DNA from: Azoarcus sp.
Lineage (GTDB): Bacteria; Pseudomonadota; Gammaproteobacteria; Burkholderiales; Rhodocyclaceae
Assembly: GCA_031265765.1 (NCBI GenBank)
Contig: JAISCE010000055.1
Coordinates: 1-53,223, forward strand
Reading direction: 5' to 3'
Length of the DNA: 53,223 nt
The first letter of the stretch is position 1. Each line of letters opens with the position of its first letter. This document shows, piece by piece, positions 29,322 through 39,179 of the stretch. Position numbers and translations under genes: made by a program. Under the pieces are notes generated by a model. The model ran no database searches. It was given only the letters and a program-made list of their open reading frames with translations, and had not been told where the DNA came from.

Positions 29322-29680
29322 GCGGTGGGCTTGAGCAGCCAATCGCGCGCGCAGCGCATTTCGTCTCGGGCTTCATCGGCGGCAGCCTCGCCTCTGCCGC
29401 CGAGCGAGATGCCTTGATTCGACAATAGCGTCAGCATCTCGGCCAGCGGTTTATCTGCCACGCGGGCAGCGAAGCCCGCTGACACCGAGCCGCTGCGAAA
29501 CAGCGAAACCGCCAGCGCCACCCGCACGGCGGGCAGATTGGGGACGCCCAACTGTTCCATATCCACCAGCAACGCTTGAGGACGGTCACGGTTCATCACT
29601 ACGACCATATCGTCCTCGCGCGCGGCGGCCAGCGCCATGCTGGGGTTGGTCTTGAGTTGTCGGATATTGACGGCTTGCAT
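29318..29680 (-). CDS. antitoxin, Phd-like N-terminus joined to UPF0175-like C-terminus
   Basis: 120 residues. The first 45 (VNIRQLKTNPSMALAAARED, then VVVMNRDRPQALLVDM) read like a Phd/YefM DNA-binding antitoxin. Residues about 50-95 (AVRVALAVSLFRSGSVSAG, then AARVADKPLAEMLTLL) read like the UPF0175 helix pair that neutralises DUF3368 toxins. Both parts in a single chain are less usual. It precedes and overlaps the toxin gene, so the pair forms one transcript and is probably self-regulated through the N-terminal domain. Confidence 0.82.
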   Translation of the reverse strand: MQAVNIRQLKTNPSMALAAAREDDMVVVMNRDRPQALLVDMEQLGVPNLPAVRVALAVSLFRSGSVSAGFAARVADKPLAEMLTLLSNQGISLGGRGEAAADEARDEMRCARDWLLKPTA

Positions 29681-29748
29681 TATGTGCCCTCGGAGTGGGC
29701 TACAAAACGTAGGAACGTCGCCAGCCTAGCAGATCTCGCCGCAGCCCG

Positions 29749-29844
29749 CTACACATCGTTGATGAGCTGAAATTGGAACGGTCGTTCGAGCATGAACTGC
29801 GTCTGAACACGCCGTGGGCACGTCAAGCCGAACAGTTGGTTCAT
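29749..29844 (-). CDS. possible 31-residue peptide
   Basis: A short frame (MNQLFGLTCPRRVQTQFM and onward, ending LINDV) with a weak AGGGA about 6 bases before its ATG. It lies between the antitoxin and the higA remnant. Its composition is protein-like, but length and lack of homology leave it uncertain. It may be a fragment of a lost gene. Confidence 0.25.
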   Translation of the reverse strand: MNQLFGLTCPRRVQTQFMLERPFQFQLINDV

Positions 29845-29910
29845 CTTGTCCCTTTGGTTTGGGCTGAACCCAGCAGTCGTGCAACGAGGGAGCACTTCTT
29901 GGCGGCGAGC

Positions 29911-30090
29911 TCATGCGTGGGCAAGAGTGGGGCCAATGGCGCGGACTGCGGGCTGCGGGTGCTGGCGAGCCTGTGCCAGATCGTAGTTAAGCTGCAAAGT
30001 AAGCCACATATCGGCGGTGCTAACACCAGCCTGTTCCAGCCGCAAGGCCAGATCAGGGCTTACTGCACCAACCTCTGCCATGCACCTTCG
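29911..30090 (-). pseudogene. higA: C-terminal remnant of a HigA antitoxin
   Basis: The frame ends with SPDLALRLEQAGVSTADMW, then LTLQLNYDLAQARQ, the unmistakable C-terminal part of HigA-type antitoxins. The upstream XRE helix-turn-helix is missing. A KVHGRGW stretch in the next frame around 30058-30080 looks like the residual HGRxG segment, implying a frameshift. No HigB toxin is present. The cytochrome gene begins on the other strand just beyond. Confidence 0.7.
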
Positions 30091-30163
30091 GCGGCAACAT
30101 GGAGTTGCTTTGGCGCGACGAATGGCGTTACATGTCGAATCCGGAAAACAGGGGGAAAGCACG

Positions 30164-30859
30164 ATGGAAAAATTGCGCGTGAAGGTCTGGGATTTGCCGA
30201 CCCGGCTTTTTCACTGGCTTTTGGTGACGCTCGTCGCCGCGGCGTTCGCCACCGGGTTCGTCGGCGGCAACTGGATCGAATGGCATGGCCGGTGCGGGCT
30301 TGCCATCGCGGGCTTGCTCGTGTTCCGCCTCGTATGGGGGGTGATCGGTTCGACTTATGCCCGTTTCGCCCAGTTCGTCCCCGGCCCGGCGCGGGTGCTC
30401 GCTTACCTGCGCGGGCAATGGCATGGACTTGGGCACAATCCCCTGGGAGCGTTCTCGGTGCTTGGGCTGCTCGCGTTGAGCTTGTTCCAGGTGGCGAGCG
30501 GTCTGGTGGCGGACGACAATATTTCTTTTACCGGGCCGCTGAAGGATTTGGTGAGCCAGGACTGTGCCGACTGGTTTACCGGGCTGCACCGCCTGAATAT
30601 CTGGCTGCTCGCGGGTCTGGCGGGGCTGCATGTGGCGTCGATCGTGTTTTATGCCGTGGTCAAGAAGGATTATTTGTTGTTGCCGATGATTACCGGCACG
30701 AAGACTGTGGACGATCTAGCGCTCGCGCCGGCGCGCGGCGGCGGCTGGCTGGCGTTCGTGGCCGCCGTGGCGATTGCCGCCGCCGCGACGTGGGCGGCAG
30801 GCGGCGGCTTCGATCCGCCTGCTCCGCCCACGCCGCCGCAGGCCGCGCCGGCGTGGTAG
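30164..30859 (+). CDS. cytochrome b561-type membrane protein
   Basis: 231 residues with four to five membrane helices and likely haem-ligand histidines: DLPTRLFHWLL (helix 1), WIEWHGRCG (helix 2), a third in LHRLNIWLLAGLAGLHVASI. The family carries two b haems and serves as electron acceptor or donor for periplasmic enzymes, including Ni/Fe hydrogenase-type and cytochrome c partners. The ATG at 30164 has GGGGGA upstream. The C-terminal tail is Pro/Ala-rich after a last helix. The partner enzyme is not in the window. It is convergent with apbC. Confidence 0.88.
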   Translation: MEKLRVKVWDLPTRLFHWLLVTLVAAAFATGFVGGNWIEWHGRCGLAIAGLLVFRLVWGVIGSTYARFAQFVPGPARVLAYLRGQWHGLGHNPLGAFSVLGLLALSLFQVASGLVADDNISFTGPLKDLVSQDCADWFTGLHRLNIWLLAGLAGLHVASIVFYAVVKKDYLLLPMITGTKTVDDLALAPARGGGWLAFVAAVAIAAAATWAAGGGFDPPAPPTPPQAAPAW

Positions 30860-30881
30860 AAAAACCGGCGAACGGCGGGCT

Positions 30882-31988
30882 TCAGCCGTTCTGCACCACG
30901 ATCTGCGGGAATTTGTGCGACATGTCGCGGGCAGTGCCGGCGATGGCGACGGCGGTCTTGCACGCGATCTCCCGGTAGATTGCGGCAATCCGGCTCGCCG
31001 GGTCGGCGACCACGGTCGGCGACCCGGCGTCGGTCTCCGCGCGGATTTTCAGGTCGAGCGGCAAAGCGCCGAGGAAGGCGACGCCGTAGTCGTCGCAAAT
31101 CCTTTGCCCGCCGCCCGCGCCGAAGATGTGTTCCTCATGCCCGCAGCGGGAACAGATGTGGATGCTCATGTTCTCGACTACGCCGAGGATGGGGACGTTG
31201 ACTTTCTCGAACATCTTCAGACCCTTTTTCGCGTCGATAAGGGCGATGTCCTGCGGTGTGGTGACGATCACCGCGCCAGTCACGGGCACGTTCTGCGCCA
31301 GCGTGAGCTGGATGTCGCCCGTGCCCGGCGGCAGGTCGACCACGAGGTAGTCGAGATCGCGCCAGCGCGTCTCGGTCAGTAGTTGGGTGAGCGCCCTCGT
31401 CGCCAGCGGCCCGCGCCATACCATCGGGGTGTCGTCGTCAACAAGCAGGCCGATCGACATGACTTGCAGGCCGTGGGCCTCAATCGGCTCCATCGTCTTG
31501 CCGTCGGGCGATTCCGGTCTGCGCGCGGCGATGCCGAGCATCTGCGGTTGCGACGGGCCGTAGATGTCGGCATCGAGCATGCCGACCCGCGCGCCTTCGG
31601 CGGCCAGCGCCAGCGCCAGGTTGGCGGCGGTGGTGCTCTTGCCCACGCCGCCCTTGCCCGAGGCTACGGCGATGATGTTTTTCACGCCGGGCAGGAGCCT
31701 CACGCCGTTTTTCACCGCGTGCGCCGCGATTTTGCCGCTCACGCCGATTTCGACGCGCTCGACGCCGGGCAGGGCATGCACGGCAGCCGCAAGCCGGTTG
31801 CGGATCGCTTCGTGCTGGCTCAAGGCCGGATAGCCGGGTTCGACCTTGAAACGCACCGCGCCGCCTTCGACCACAAGGCCGCGAATGCGGTGGGTGGAAA
31901 CAAAATCCTTGCCGGTGCCAGGATCGGCCACCGTCTGTAACGCGCCGGTGACGTCTTGTACGGAAAGACTCTGCGGACTGGCATTCAT
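30882..31988 (-). CDS. apbC: iron-sulfur cluster carrier protein ApbC/Mrp
   Basis: 368 residues from MNASPQSLSVQ, with AAAGGAG upstream. The N-terminal MIP18-like part (HRIRGLVVEGGAVRFKVE) is followed by the P-loop ASGKGGVGKST, DADIYGPSQP and LDYLVVDLPPGTGD. The cluster-binding ICSRCGHEEHIFG (CxxC) is present. It binds and transfers [4Fe-4S] clusters with ATP hydrolysis. metG lies on the opposite side, an arrangement often seen in betaproteobacteria. Confidence 0.95.
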   Translation of the reverse strand: MNASPQSLSVQDVTGALQTVADPGTGKDFVSTHRIRGLVVEGGAVRFKVEPGYPALSQHEAIRNRLAAAVHALPGVERVEIGVSGKIAAHAVKNGVRLLPGVKNIIAVASGKGGVGKSTTAANLALALAAEGARVGMLDADIYGPSQPQMLGIAARRPESPDGKTMEPIEAHGLQVMSIGLLVDDDTPMVWRGPLATRALTQLLTETRWRDLDYLVVDLPPGTGDIQLTLAQNVPVTGAVIVTTPQDIALIDAKKGLKMFEKVNVPILGVVENMSIHICSRCGHEEHIFGAGGGQRICDDYGVAFLGALPLDLKIRAETDAGSPTVVADPASRIAAIYREIACKTAVAIAGTARDMSHKFPQIVVQNG

Positions 31989-32183
31989 GACGGCTCCTTT
32001 TCCTTTATTTGCGGGATGTGTATACACGAAAGCGCCGCGGCGGAAATCATACCGGACATGACGCGGGTGCACATTGCGCCATGACACGGCATGACAAAAG
32101 AGCGACAACTCTTTGCAAACCGACTTTCACGTCTGGACGCGGAGCGATACCATGCCGCCCCGGATCGTTTTTCCTTTCTTGCC

Positions 32184-32792
32184 ATGCCAAACTCCCTGCC
32201 CCCCGTTTCCGTCCGCCTTTGTGCGCTGGCCGTCCCATTGCTCGCCTCGCTGCTGTTCGCCGGGTGTACCGGCCTGCCCGCTCCCACCCAGGAACACAGC
32301 AGCTTCACCCAATCCGACGACGGCGCGCCGCTTTCCATCACGCGCCAGACGACCGTGACATCCCCGAACATGGCGGGCCTGCAACGCGAACTCGAAGCCG
32401 CCTTGCAAGGCATACCCGACAACCGCATTGCCTATCTTCCGGAAGGCTTGCGCGCCTCCCTGCCCGCCGCCAACGGATTCGCGCCGGGCCAGGCCGAGAT
32501 ATTGCCTCCGCTCGCCGCGCTGCTCCAACGCGCGACGCCGATATTCCAGCGCCACGCCTGGGCGGGCGTGCGCATTGTCTGCCATACCGACGGTATGGGC
32601 AGCGAAATGCGCAATCTGGAACTATCGTTCCAGCGCGCCGAAGCCGTCGTGGAATACCTGCGCCAGCAAGGCGTCGCGTTGGGCCGCCTGAGCGCCGACG
32701 GGCGCGGCGAAGCCGATCCGATTGCCGACAATGCCATGCGGGAAGGGCGCGACCGCAACAGGCGGATCGAAATTTTTCTGAATCCGCGTTGA
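32184..32792 (+). CDS. OmpA-family outer-membrane lipoprotein
   Basis: 202 residues. A lipobox LLFAGC ends the signal peptide (around residue 29). The C-terminal OmpA-like peptidoglycan-binding domain runs from GFAPGQAEILPPLAALL through VRIVCHTDGMGS (a modified TDxxG) to GRGEADPIADNAMREGRDRNRRIEI, which holds the conserved Asp/Arg pair. It links outer membrane to peptidoglycan. The ATG at 32184 is chosen because the longer frame puts 31 residues before the signal sequence. Confidence 0.88.
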   Translation: MPNSLPPVSVRLCALAVPLLASLLFAGCTGLPAPTQEHSSFTQSDDGAPLSITRQTTVTSPNMAGLQRELEAALQGIPDNRIAYLPEGLRASLPAANGFAPGQAEILPPLAALLQRATPIFQRHAWAGVRIVCHTDGMGSEMRNLELSFQRAEAVVEYLRQQGVALGRLSADGRGEADPIADNAMREGRDRNRRIEIFLNPR

Positions 32793-32868
32793 ACGTCCGC
32801 GCCGCCCGCAGATGAACGCCTTCCCGGAACGGCGCGGCGGGCATGAAAAGCCGCCCGTCCATGGGCAA

Positions 32869-33807
32869 TCACTGCCGCTGGTCGAGCCAGCAGGCCAGCC
32901 CTTGTGCGTCGAGTTCCATATCCGCCGCCAGCACGGGTTTGAGCCATGCGCGGCTTTCGACCGGCGCTTCGGCGAGCAGGTAGCGTTCGATACTGGCATG
33001 GATGGCGTCTTTCCGGGCTTTTCCTTCTCCCGGCGCGGCTTCGGCGAGGGAAACAAAAGCGTCGATCCGGCGCAGCAAGTCCACGCTCAGGCGCTCCACA
33101 TCGTCTATCCGGCTGAAATGCGTGAGATATATCGCCTGGGGCTTGAGTGCGAGCAGGCGGTGGATAGACGCTTTCATCGCTTCGGGGTCGAACTGGGTCG
33201 GCGTGGTGGCGGGAATGAGAAAAGGTTCGCCGCTCACGCCCATCTCGCGGTAGGCGATGCCGAAGGTGTCGCCGGTAAAACAGGCGCGAGCGCGCCGGTC
33301 CCACAGGCAGAGATGGTGCTTGGCATGTCCGGGGGTATGCAGGCATTGCAAGGGGCGGCCCGCGAGGTCGAAAACCTGCCCGTCGATGGCTTCGAGCACG
33401 CTTTCCGGCGGTACTGGCACCAGCGTACCGTAGAGGCGGCGGGCATTTTCAGCGCCGTACACTTCTACCGTGCCTTCAAAAAGCCGGGCGGGGTCGATCA
33501 TGTGCCGCGCGCCGCGCGGGTGTACCACCAGTTTCGCATTCGGCAGCCGCGCCATGTAGGCGCCCGCGCCCCCGGCATGGTCGAGGTGGACATGGGTGAG
33601 AAAAACATAATCCACGGCTTCCGGCGCAAGCCCGAGTCGAGCGAGCGCGGCGAGAAAGCGAGGCAAGGCGGCATTGTGGGCGGTATCGACGACCGCGACG
33701 CGGCCATTCTCGACGATCAGATGCACGGCGGCCAGACCCGGACGCACGTAGCCGGCGTCCATGGCATGGATGCCGCCGGGCCAGGTGAAAAGCGGTTCGG
33801 TTTGCAT
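32869..33807 (-). CDS. MBL-fold metallo-hydrolase
   Basis: 312 residues from [12 protein letters not shown]. The zinc site is [12 protein letters not shown] (HxHxDH), with later His in [11 protein letters not shown] and Asp in [12 protein letters not shown], and LTHFSRIDD at the end of the fold. The C-terminal 90 residues are an added helical region. Family members include hydrolases of thioesters and lactones; the substrate here is unknown. It diverges from metG with 154 bases between. Confidence 0.88.
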   Translation of the reverse strand: MQTEPLFTWPGGIHAMDAGYVRPGLAAVHLIVENGRVAVVDTAHNAALPRFLAALARLGLAPEAVDYVFLTHVHLDHAGGAGAYMARLPNAKLVVHPRGARHMIDPARLFEGTVEVYGAENARRLYGTLVPVPPESVLEAIDGQVFDLAGRPLQCLHTPGHAKHHLCLWDRRARACFTGDTFGIAYREMGVSGEPFLIPATTPTQFDPEAMKASIHRLLALKPQAIYLTHFSRIDDVERLSVDLLRRIDAFVSLAEAAPGEGKARKDAIHASIERYLLAEAPVESRAWLKPVLAADMELDAQGLACWLDQRQ

Positions 33808-33961
33808 GGTTCCTGGTTCGATGGGGAAGAACGTCAAAAGGAAAGCGCCGAAGATTAAAACGCCCGACCAATACAAGCAAACGGTAAATGGCGAAACAAT
33901 CACGGGCGGACACGGCGGCTTTGCTAGAATCGACGTTTTCCATGGAAAAACGTTCCAGGCC

Positions 33962-36022
33962 ATGCCCCGCAAGATTTTCATCACCAGCGCCCTGCCCTAT
34001 GCCAATGGCGATATCCATCTCGGCCATCTGGTGGGTTACATCCAGGCCGACATCTGGGTACGGTTCCAACGCATGCGGGGCAACAGCGTGCACTACGTCT
34101 GCGCGGACGATACACACGGTACGCCGGTCATGCTGCGGGCGGAAAAAGAAGGCTTGACGCCCGAGGCGCTGATCGCCCGCGTCCATGGCGAACACCTGCG
34201 CGATTTCACCGGTTTCGGCATCGCTTTCGATCATTACCACACCACCCACAGCGAAGAAACGCGCCGGTACGCCGAAGACATCTATGCCAAACTCACGGCG
34301 AACGGGCTGATCGAAGCGCGCGCCATCGCGCAATTCTACGATCCCGTAAAAGCAATGTTCCTGCCCGACCGCTTCATCAAGGGCGAATGCCCCAAGTGCG
34401 GCGCGGCGGATCAATACGGCGACAACTGTGAAAGTTGCGGCGCGGCTTATGCGCCGACCGAACTCAAGCATCCCCGCTCCGCCATCTCCGGCGCGATACC
34501 CGTATTGCGCGAATCGGAACATTACTTCTTCCGTCTTTCCGACAAACGCGCGGCGGCCTTCCTGCGCGAATGGACGCGCAGCGAAAGCCGCCCCGGTGTG
34601 CGGCGGCTGCCACTCGAAGCCGCCAACAAAATGCGGGAATGGCTGGGCGAGGAAGGCGAATACAAGCTTTCCGACTGGGACATCTCGCGCGACGCGCCTT
34701 ATTTCGGCTTCGAGATTCCCGGCGCGCCCGGCAAATACTTCTACGTCTGGCTGGACGCGCCCATCGGCTATTTCGCCAGTTTCAGGCATCTCGCGGACAA
34801 ACGCGGGGACATCCCGGTCGAGGACTACACCGACGCCGGAAAAGCCGCCGCCGCCGGCACCGAGATGGTGCACTTCATCGGCAAGGACATCCTGTATTTC
34901 CACGCCCTGTTCTGGCCCGCGATGCTGGAATTCGCCGGCTACCGCACGCCCAGCCAGCTTTGCGTCAACGGCTTTCTCACCGTCGACGGCGCGAAAATGA
35001 GCAAAAGCCGCGGCACCTTCATCACCGCGCGCTCCTGGCTCGACCAGGAACTCGATCCGGAAGCCCTGCGCTACTACTTCGCGGGCAAGTCCAACGGTTC
35101 CATGGAAGACATCGACCTCAACCTCGATGACATGATCGCCCGCGTCAATGCCGACCTCGTCGGCAAATTCGTCAACATCGCCAGCCGTTGCGCCGGTTTC
35201 ATCGGCAAACGTTTCGACGGCAGACTGGGCGGCATCGACGCTCCCGCGACGGAAGCCTTCGCAGCCGCCTGGGCGGCGGGCGACATCGCCGCCGCCTTCG
35301 AGGCGCGCGACTACAGCCGGGCGCTGCGCGAAATCATGCGGCTCGCCGATCTCGCCAACCAGTACATCAACGACCGCAAACCGTGGGAGCTTGCCAGACA
35401 GCCGGACAAAGCCGCCGAACTGCACCTCGTGTGCAGCACCGCGCTCACCCTGTTCCGCGATCTCGCCCGCTACCTCAAGCCCGTGCTGCCCGCGCTGGCG
35501 GCGCAGGTGGAAACCTTTCTCGCCATCGCGCCGTTCGACTGGCAGGGTCCTTGGCAAGCCCTGCCTGCCGGACATCGCATCGAGCCTTATCGGCATCTGG
35601 CGGCCCGCATCGAGCGCGCCCGGATCGACGCCTTGCTCGAAGCCAATCGCGGCTCACTTGCGCCCGTCGTACCCTCTCCCGCTCCGACCATCGCCATCGA
35701 CGATTTCGCCAGGGTCGACCTGCGCGTCGCCCGCATCGTCGAAGCCAGCCACGTCGAAGGCGCCGGAAAGCTCCTGCGCCTCGTGCTCGACATCGGCGAA
35801 GAAAAACCGCGCCAAGTCTTTGCCGGCATCAAGTCGGCCTACGCCCCGGAAACCCTCGCCGGGCGACTCACCGTCATGGTGGCGAATCTTGCCCCGCGCA
35901 AGATGAAATTCGGCCTCTCCGAAGGCATGGTGCTCGCCGCCTCCGATCCAGACGGCAAAACCGGCGGCATCCATCTTCTCTCCCCGGACATCGGCGCGAT
36001 GCCCGGCATGAAAATAAAATAA
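33962..36022 (+). CDS. metG: methionyl-tRNA synthetase
   Basis: 686 residues from [20 protein letters not shown] (HIGH region). A knuckle with [18 protein letters not shown] binds zinc, and [10 protein letters not shown] is the KMSKS loop. A C-terminal tRNA-binding domain ([16 protein letters not shown], residues about 580-686) makes the dimeric form. A TAGAAT box at 33925-33930 may be its -10, without a clear -35. sulP follows after 35 bases on the same strand. Confidence 0.97.
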   Translation: MPRKIFITSALPYANGDIHLGHLVGYIQADIWVRFQRMRGNSVHYVCADDTHGTPVMLRAEKEGLTPEALIARVHGEHLRDFTGFGIAFDHYHTTHSEETRRYAEDIYAKLTANGLIEARAIAQFYDPVKAMFLPDRFIKGECPKCGAADQYGDNCESCGAAYAPTELKHPRSAISGAIPVLRESEHYFFRLSDKRAAAFLREWTRSESRPGVRRLPLEAANKMREWLGEEGEYKLSDWDISRDAPYFGFEIPGAPGKYFYVWLDAPIGYFASFRHLADKRGDIPVEDYTDAGKAAAAGTEMVHFIGKDILYFHALFWPAMLEFAGYRTPSQLCVNGFLTVDGAKMSKSRGTFITARSWLDQELDPEALRYYFAGKSNGSMEDIDLNLDDMIARVNADLVGKFVNIASRCAGFIGKRFDGRLGGIDAPATEAFAAAWAAGDIAAAFEARDYSRALREIMRLADLANQYINDRKPWELARQPDKAAELHLVCSTALTLFRDLARYLKPVLPALAAQVETFLAIAPFDWQGPWQALPAGHRIEPYRHLAARIERARIDALLEANRGSLAPVVPSPAPTIAIDDFARVDLRVARIVEASHVEGAGKLLRLVLDIGEEKPRQVFAGIKSAYAPETLAGRLTVMVANLAPRKMKFGLSEGMVLAASDPDGKTGGIHLLSPDIGAMPGMKIK

Positions 36023-36057
36023 CCGGCCCGCGCGTTGCGCGGCAAGGCGGCACCCCG

Positions 36058-37719
36058 ATGAAGTTCCATTTCCACCCCAAACTGCTCGACACCCTGCCCG
36101 GCTATGGGCGTGGCGCTTTCATCCAGGACCTTTCGGCAGGCATCACCGTCGGCGTGCTCGCCCTGCCGCTGGCCATGGCCTTCGCCATCGCCAGCGGCAT
36201 GCCGCCCACCGCCGGTATCTGGACGGCCATCGTCGCCGGATTCCTGATCTCGCTCCTAGGCGGCTCGAAAGTGCAGATCGGCGGCCCGACCGGCGCATTC
36301 ATCCCCATCGTCTATGGCATCGTCGCCAATCTGGGCGTGGACGATCTCCTGGTCGCCACGATGATGTCCGGCATCATGCTGTTTGCGCTTGGCGCGTTCC
36401 GGCTCGGCAACATGATCCGCTTCATTCCGCGCGCCGTCGTCACCGGCTTTACCAGCGGTATCGCCGTGGTTATTTTTCTGTCGCAGATCAAGGACTTCCT
36501 CGGCTTGCCGATCGAAAACCTGCCCGGCGAATTCTTCGCCAAGAGCAAGGCGCTCCATGCCGCCCTGCCCAATCTGCATTGGCCGACGCTGATCGTCTCC
36601 ATCGCTTCGCTCGCCGTCCTGATCGCCTGGAACCGCCAGGCCATCCGGGTGCGCTGGATGCGGCGGCTGCCGGGGCCGCTCGCGGTGCTGATTATCTTCA
36701 CCGCACTCAATGCCTTGTTCAACCTGCCGACCGATACCATCGGCTTGCGCTTCGACGGCGGCATTCCGCAAGAACTGCCCGCATTCAAGTTGCCCGTCCT
36801 CACATTGGAAACCCTGCGCGAACTCATCGCCCCCGCGCTTGCCATTGCCGTCCTGGGCGCCATCGAATCCCTGCTCTCGGCCCGTGTCGCGGACGGCCAG
36901 ATCGACGACCGTCACGACCCCAACCAGGAACTGATGGCGCAAGGCATCGCCAACGTCGTCGCGCCGCTTTTCAGCGGCTTTGCCGCCACCGGGGCCATCG
37001 CCCGCACCGCCACCAACATCAAAAGCGGCGGCACAACGCCAGTGGCCGGCATCATCCATTCCCTTGTACTGCTCGCCATCGTGCTTGTCCTCGCCCCGCT
37101 GGCGAGCCATATCCCGTTGGCGACACTGTCGGCCATCGTCGTCGTCGTCGCCCTCAACATGGGCGACTGGCATGCACTTTCACCGCGCGAACTGGCGCGC
37201 TACTCGAACAACTACCGCAGCATCCTGCTCGGCACCTTCCTGGTCACGATCATCTTCGGCCTGACCCTGGCGATCGAACTCGGCATGGTGCTGGCGAGCC
37301 TTTTCTTCATCTACCGCATCGCCGCCCTGACCCGTATCGAGCCGGTCGCACTCCCGGAAGAAGGCGGCGGCGCGAATGCCGGCGGCAAGGCTTCGCGCAT
37401 CCTCGCCTGGAAACTGTCCGGCAGCCTTTTCTTCGGTGCGGCCAACAAGCTCGAAACCCAGCTTCTCGTGCGGGACAACTACTCCGGAACCGTGATTCTC
37501 GATTTCGACAAAGTCATCAGCATCGACACGACCGGCCTCGACATCATCCAGACCCTGCATCGCAACCTGCAAAAGCACGGCGCGGCCTTGATCCTGTGCG
37601 GCGTCGGCAAGCAGCCGAATTCGCTGATCCGGCGCTCCGGCTTCATCGACCGTCTCGGCGTAGAGAACATCCATCCCGACTTCGCCACCGCGCTCGAATA
37701 CGCCCGCCGGAAACACTGA
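36058..37719 (+). CDS. SulP family anion transporter with STAS domain
   Basis: 553 residues. The membrane part begins DLSAGITVGVLALPLAMAFA, with GGSKVQIGGPTGAFIPIVYG and the conserved GFAATGAIARTATNIKSGG. A C-terminal STAS domain (about 440-550) contains VILDFDKVISIDTTGLDII. SulP proteins carry sulfate, bicarbonate or dicarboxylates, usually with Na+ or H+. Its AAGGCGG site is about 9 bases before the ATG. It may be co-transcribed with metG. Confidence 0.92.
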   Translation: MKFHFHPKLLDTLPGYGRGAFIQDLSAGITVGVLALPLAMAFAIASGMPPTAGIWTAIVAGFLISLLGGSKVQIGGPTGAFIPIVYGIVANLGVDDLLVATMMSGIMLFALGAFRLGNMIRFIPRAVVTGFTSGIAVVIFLSQIKDFLGLPIENLPGEFFAKSKALHAALPNLHWPTLIVSIASLAVLIAWNRQAIRVRWMRRLPGPLAVLIIFTALNALFNLPTDTIGLRFDGGIPQELPAFKLPVLTLETLRELIAPALAIAVLGAIESLLSARVADGQIDDRHDPNQELMAQGIANVVAPLFSGFAATGAIARTATNIKSGGTTPVAGIIHSLVLLAIVLVLAPLASHIPLATLSAIVVVVALNMGDWHALSPRELARYSNNYRSILLGTFLVTIIFGLTLAIELGMVLASLFFIYRIAALTRIEPVALPEEGGGANAGGKASRILAWKLSGSLFFGAANKLETQLLVRDNYSGTVILDFDKVISIDTTGLDIIQTLHRNLQKHGAALILCGVGKQPNSLIRRSGFIDRLGVENIHPDFATALEYARRKH

Positions 37720-37945
37720 ATCCGGCGGGACGTCCCAGGCCCTGCCCCGGAAGGCGCATGGGATACCGGCGGCAGGCAAGGCGCAGCAGGGCGGTCGCAT
37801 AAACCCTGTTACGGCCTCGCGCCGCCGGGCCGAAGCGGGACGGCCCTGCGGCCCGAAAAAAGTATTACGTAAAACTATTCATCGACGGCTGGCGTTGGAG
37901 TACACTTCCGGACATATTTCACAAACCCGGAACAGAGGTCGCGCC

Positions 37946-38740
37946 ATGTTGAAAGATCTCGTTGAAACCGCGTACCGGACGTTCGCCGCATATTCCGCCC
38001 CGGAAGATTCCGGGTGCCAGTGCCCTCTATGCAGACTCGGTGAAAGCCACAAGCGCCTTCGGGCGATGGCGGTGCGGGAGATTCCCGATGAACTCCTGTG
38101 GCGCTACCACTTTGCCGCGCACGGCGAGACGACGCCGGTGAGGGAGATCAAACACTTCCTGCCCCGCTATCTCGAAATCGTCAGTCATTTCCAGTTTGAA
38201 CATTTCTGGGCGGAGATCGCCCTGGATCGCCTGTCGCTCGCCAAGGATGAATGGACGACCGAGGAACAGGCGCTGCTGGAAACCTGGGCGCGCGCGTTTT
38301 TCGCGCATTGCCTGTCTCGGTATCACGACCGCGATTTCGCTCCCGATGCGCCGTACATCGAGAATATCGTCGATCTCATCATCATGCTTGCGCACGGCGA
38401 TTTCGACCTTCGCCCGCTGCTCGGGGACTGGAGCAAAAACCCGAGCCTTTCCGCCTTGCTGCATTTCAAGGATCTGCTGCTCTGGGGTTTCAACAAGGAC
38501 ATGAGCGCGTTGGAAAATTCCTTTGCGGCGGACGATAAGGCGCTTTGCGCGATGCTCGCGGATTGGGTACGGCAGCCCGATGTAGCGGCGCATTTCGTTG
38601 CGATATGCGACAAAGCCATCGAGGGAGGCGAACCGATTCTCGACATGGCGCACGCTTGCCATGCCGGGCGGGCGCATCGGGAAGAACTCAGGAGCATTCG
38701 GCAGAAACTCGGGGAATGGCAACGCTTGCTGAATTCGTAA
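37946..38740 (+). CDS. hypothetical protein, 264 aa
   Basis: Not recognised. It is a soluble, helical, acidic protein. Near the N-terminus it has a closely spaced Cys group, SGCQCPLCRLGE (C-x-C-x2-C), which could bind zinc. Many Trp and Asp/Glu residues follow, with no signal peptide and no membrane helix. It stands alone after a 226-base gap. TTCATC and TACACT 17 bases apart at 37880-37910 are a possible but weak promoter. Codon use is like its neighbours. Confidence 0.7.
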   Translation: MLKDLVETAYRTFAAYSAPEDSGCQCPLCRLGESHKRLRAMAVREIPDELLWRYHFAAHGETTPVREIKHFLPRYLEIVSHFQFEHFWAEIALDRLSLAKDEWTTEEQALLETWARAFFAHCLSRYHDRDFAPDAPYIENIVDLIIMLAHGDFDLRPLLGDWSKNPSLSALLHFKDLLLWGFNKDMSALENSFAADDKALCAMLADWVRQPDVAAHFVAICDKAIEGGEPILDMAHACHAGRAHREELRSIRQKLGEWQRLLNS

Positions 38741-38800
38741 CGATTTCGCCGGGCGCCCAATCGCCATTCCATCCATATTTGAAAGGCCGCTTTTTTCTTC

Positions 38801-38962
38801 ATGCTGACGCTTGCCGGACATTCGTATTTTCCGTTTCTCGATGCGTGCGACGAAACGCGGGCTATTGCCCGCGCCTACGGCGCCGTATGCACACCGGGTT
38901 TCTTCGGCAACGGCGCGGAACCGAAATTGCGATATCCAGGCGGCTCGAACGCTTTACAAGGA
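38801..38962 (+). pseudogene. remnant of a thioredoxin-like/peroxiredoxin protein
   Basis: The frame reads YFPFLDACDETRAIARAYGA, then VCTPGFFGNGAEPKLRYPGG. This matches the C-terminal part of thioredoxin-family proteins with DETQxVARAYGAVCTPDFFGF and an LRYRG strand. The N-terminal half with the CxxC redox motif is absent and the frame degrades after about 38962. The rest of 38741-39140 shows nothing coding. Confidence 0.55.
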
Positions 38963-39179
38963 AAACTCGTTGCACTGGAAATCCAGCATGGTTTCTCTCG
39001 CAGTTTCTCCGAGAAACCCTCTGTTTTTCATTCGGCGGGCAATGAAACAAGCCGGGGGACCAAGGCCAGGGTCGTGGGGCAATAATCGAGAGCGGTGGAA
39101 AACAGAATAACCGCATCACCTGAAACAGGGAGAAGTATCGGTGGCATCGAAATTTAATCAAAAAGGAGATACTGCAATC

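Noticed and set aside
37820-37860. Terminator after sulP (CGGGCCG/CGGCCCG hairpin)
   Set aside because: It is followed by A residues, not T; wrong for a plus-strand terminator.
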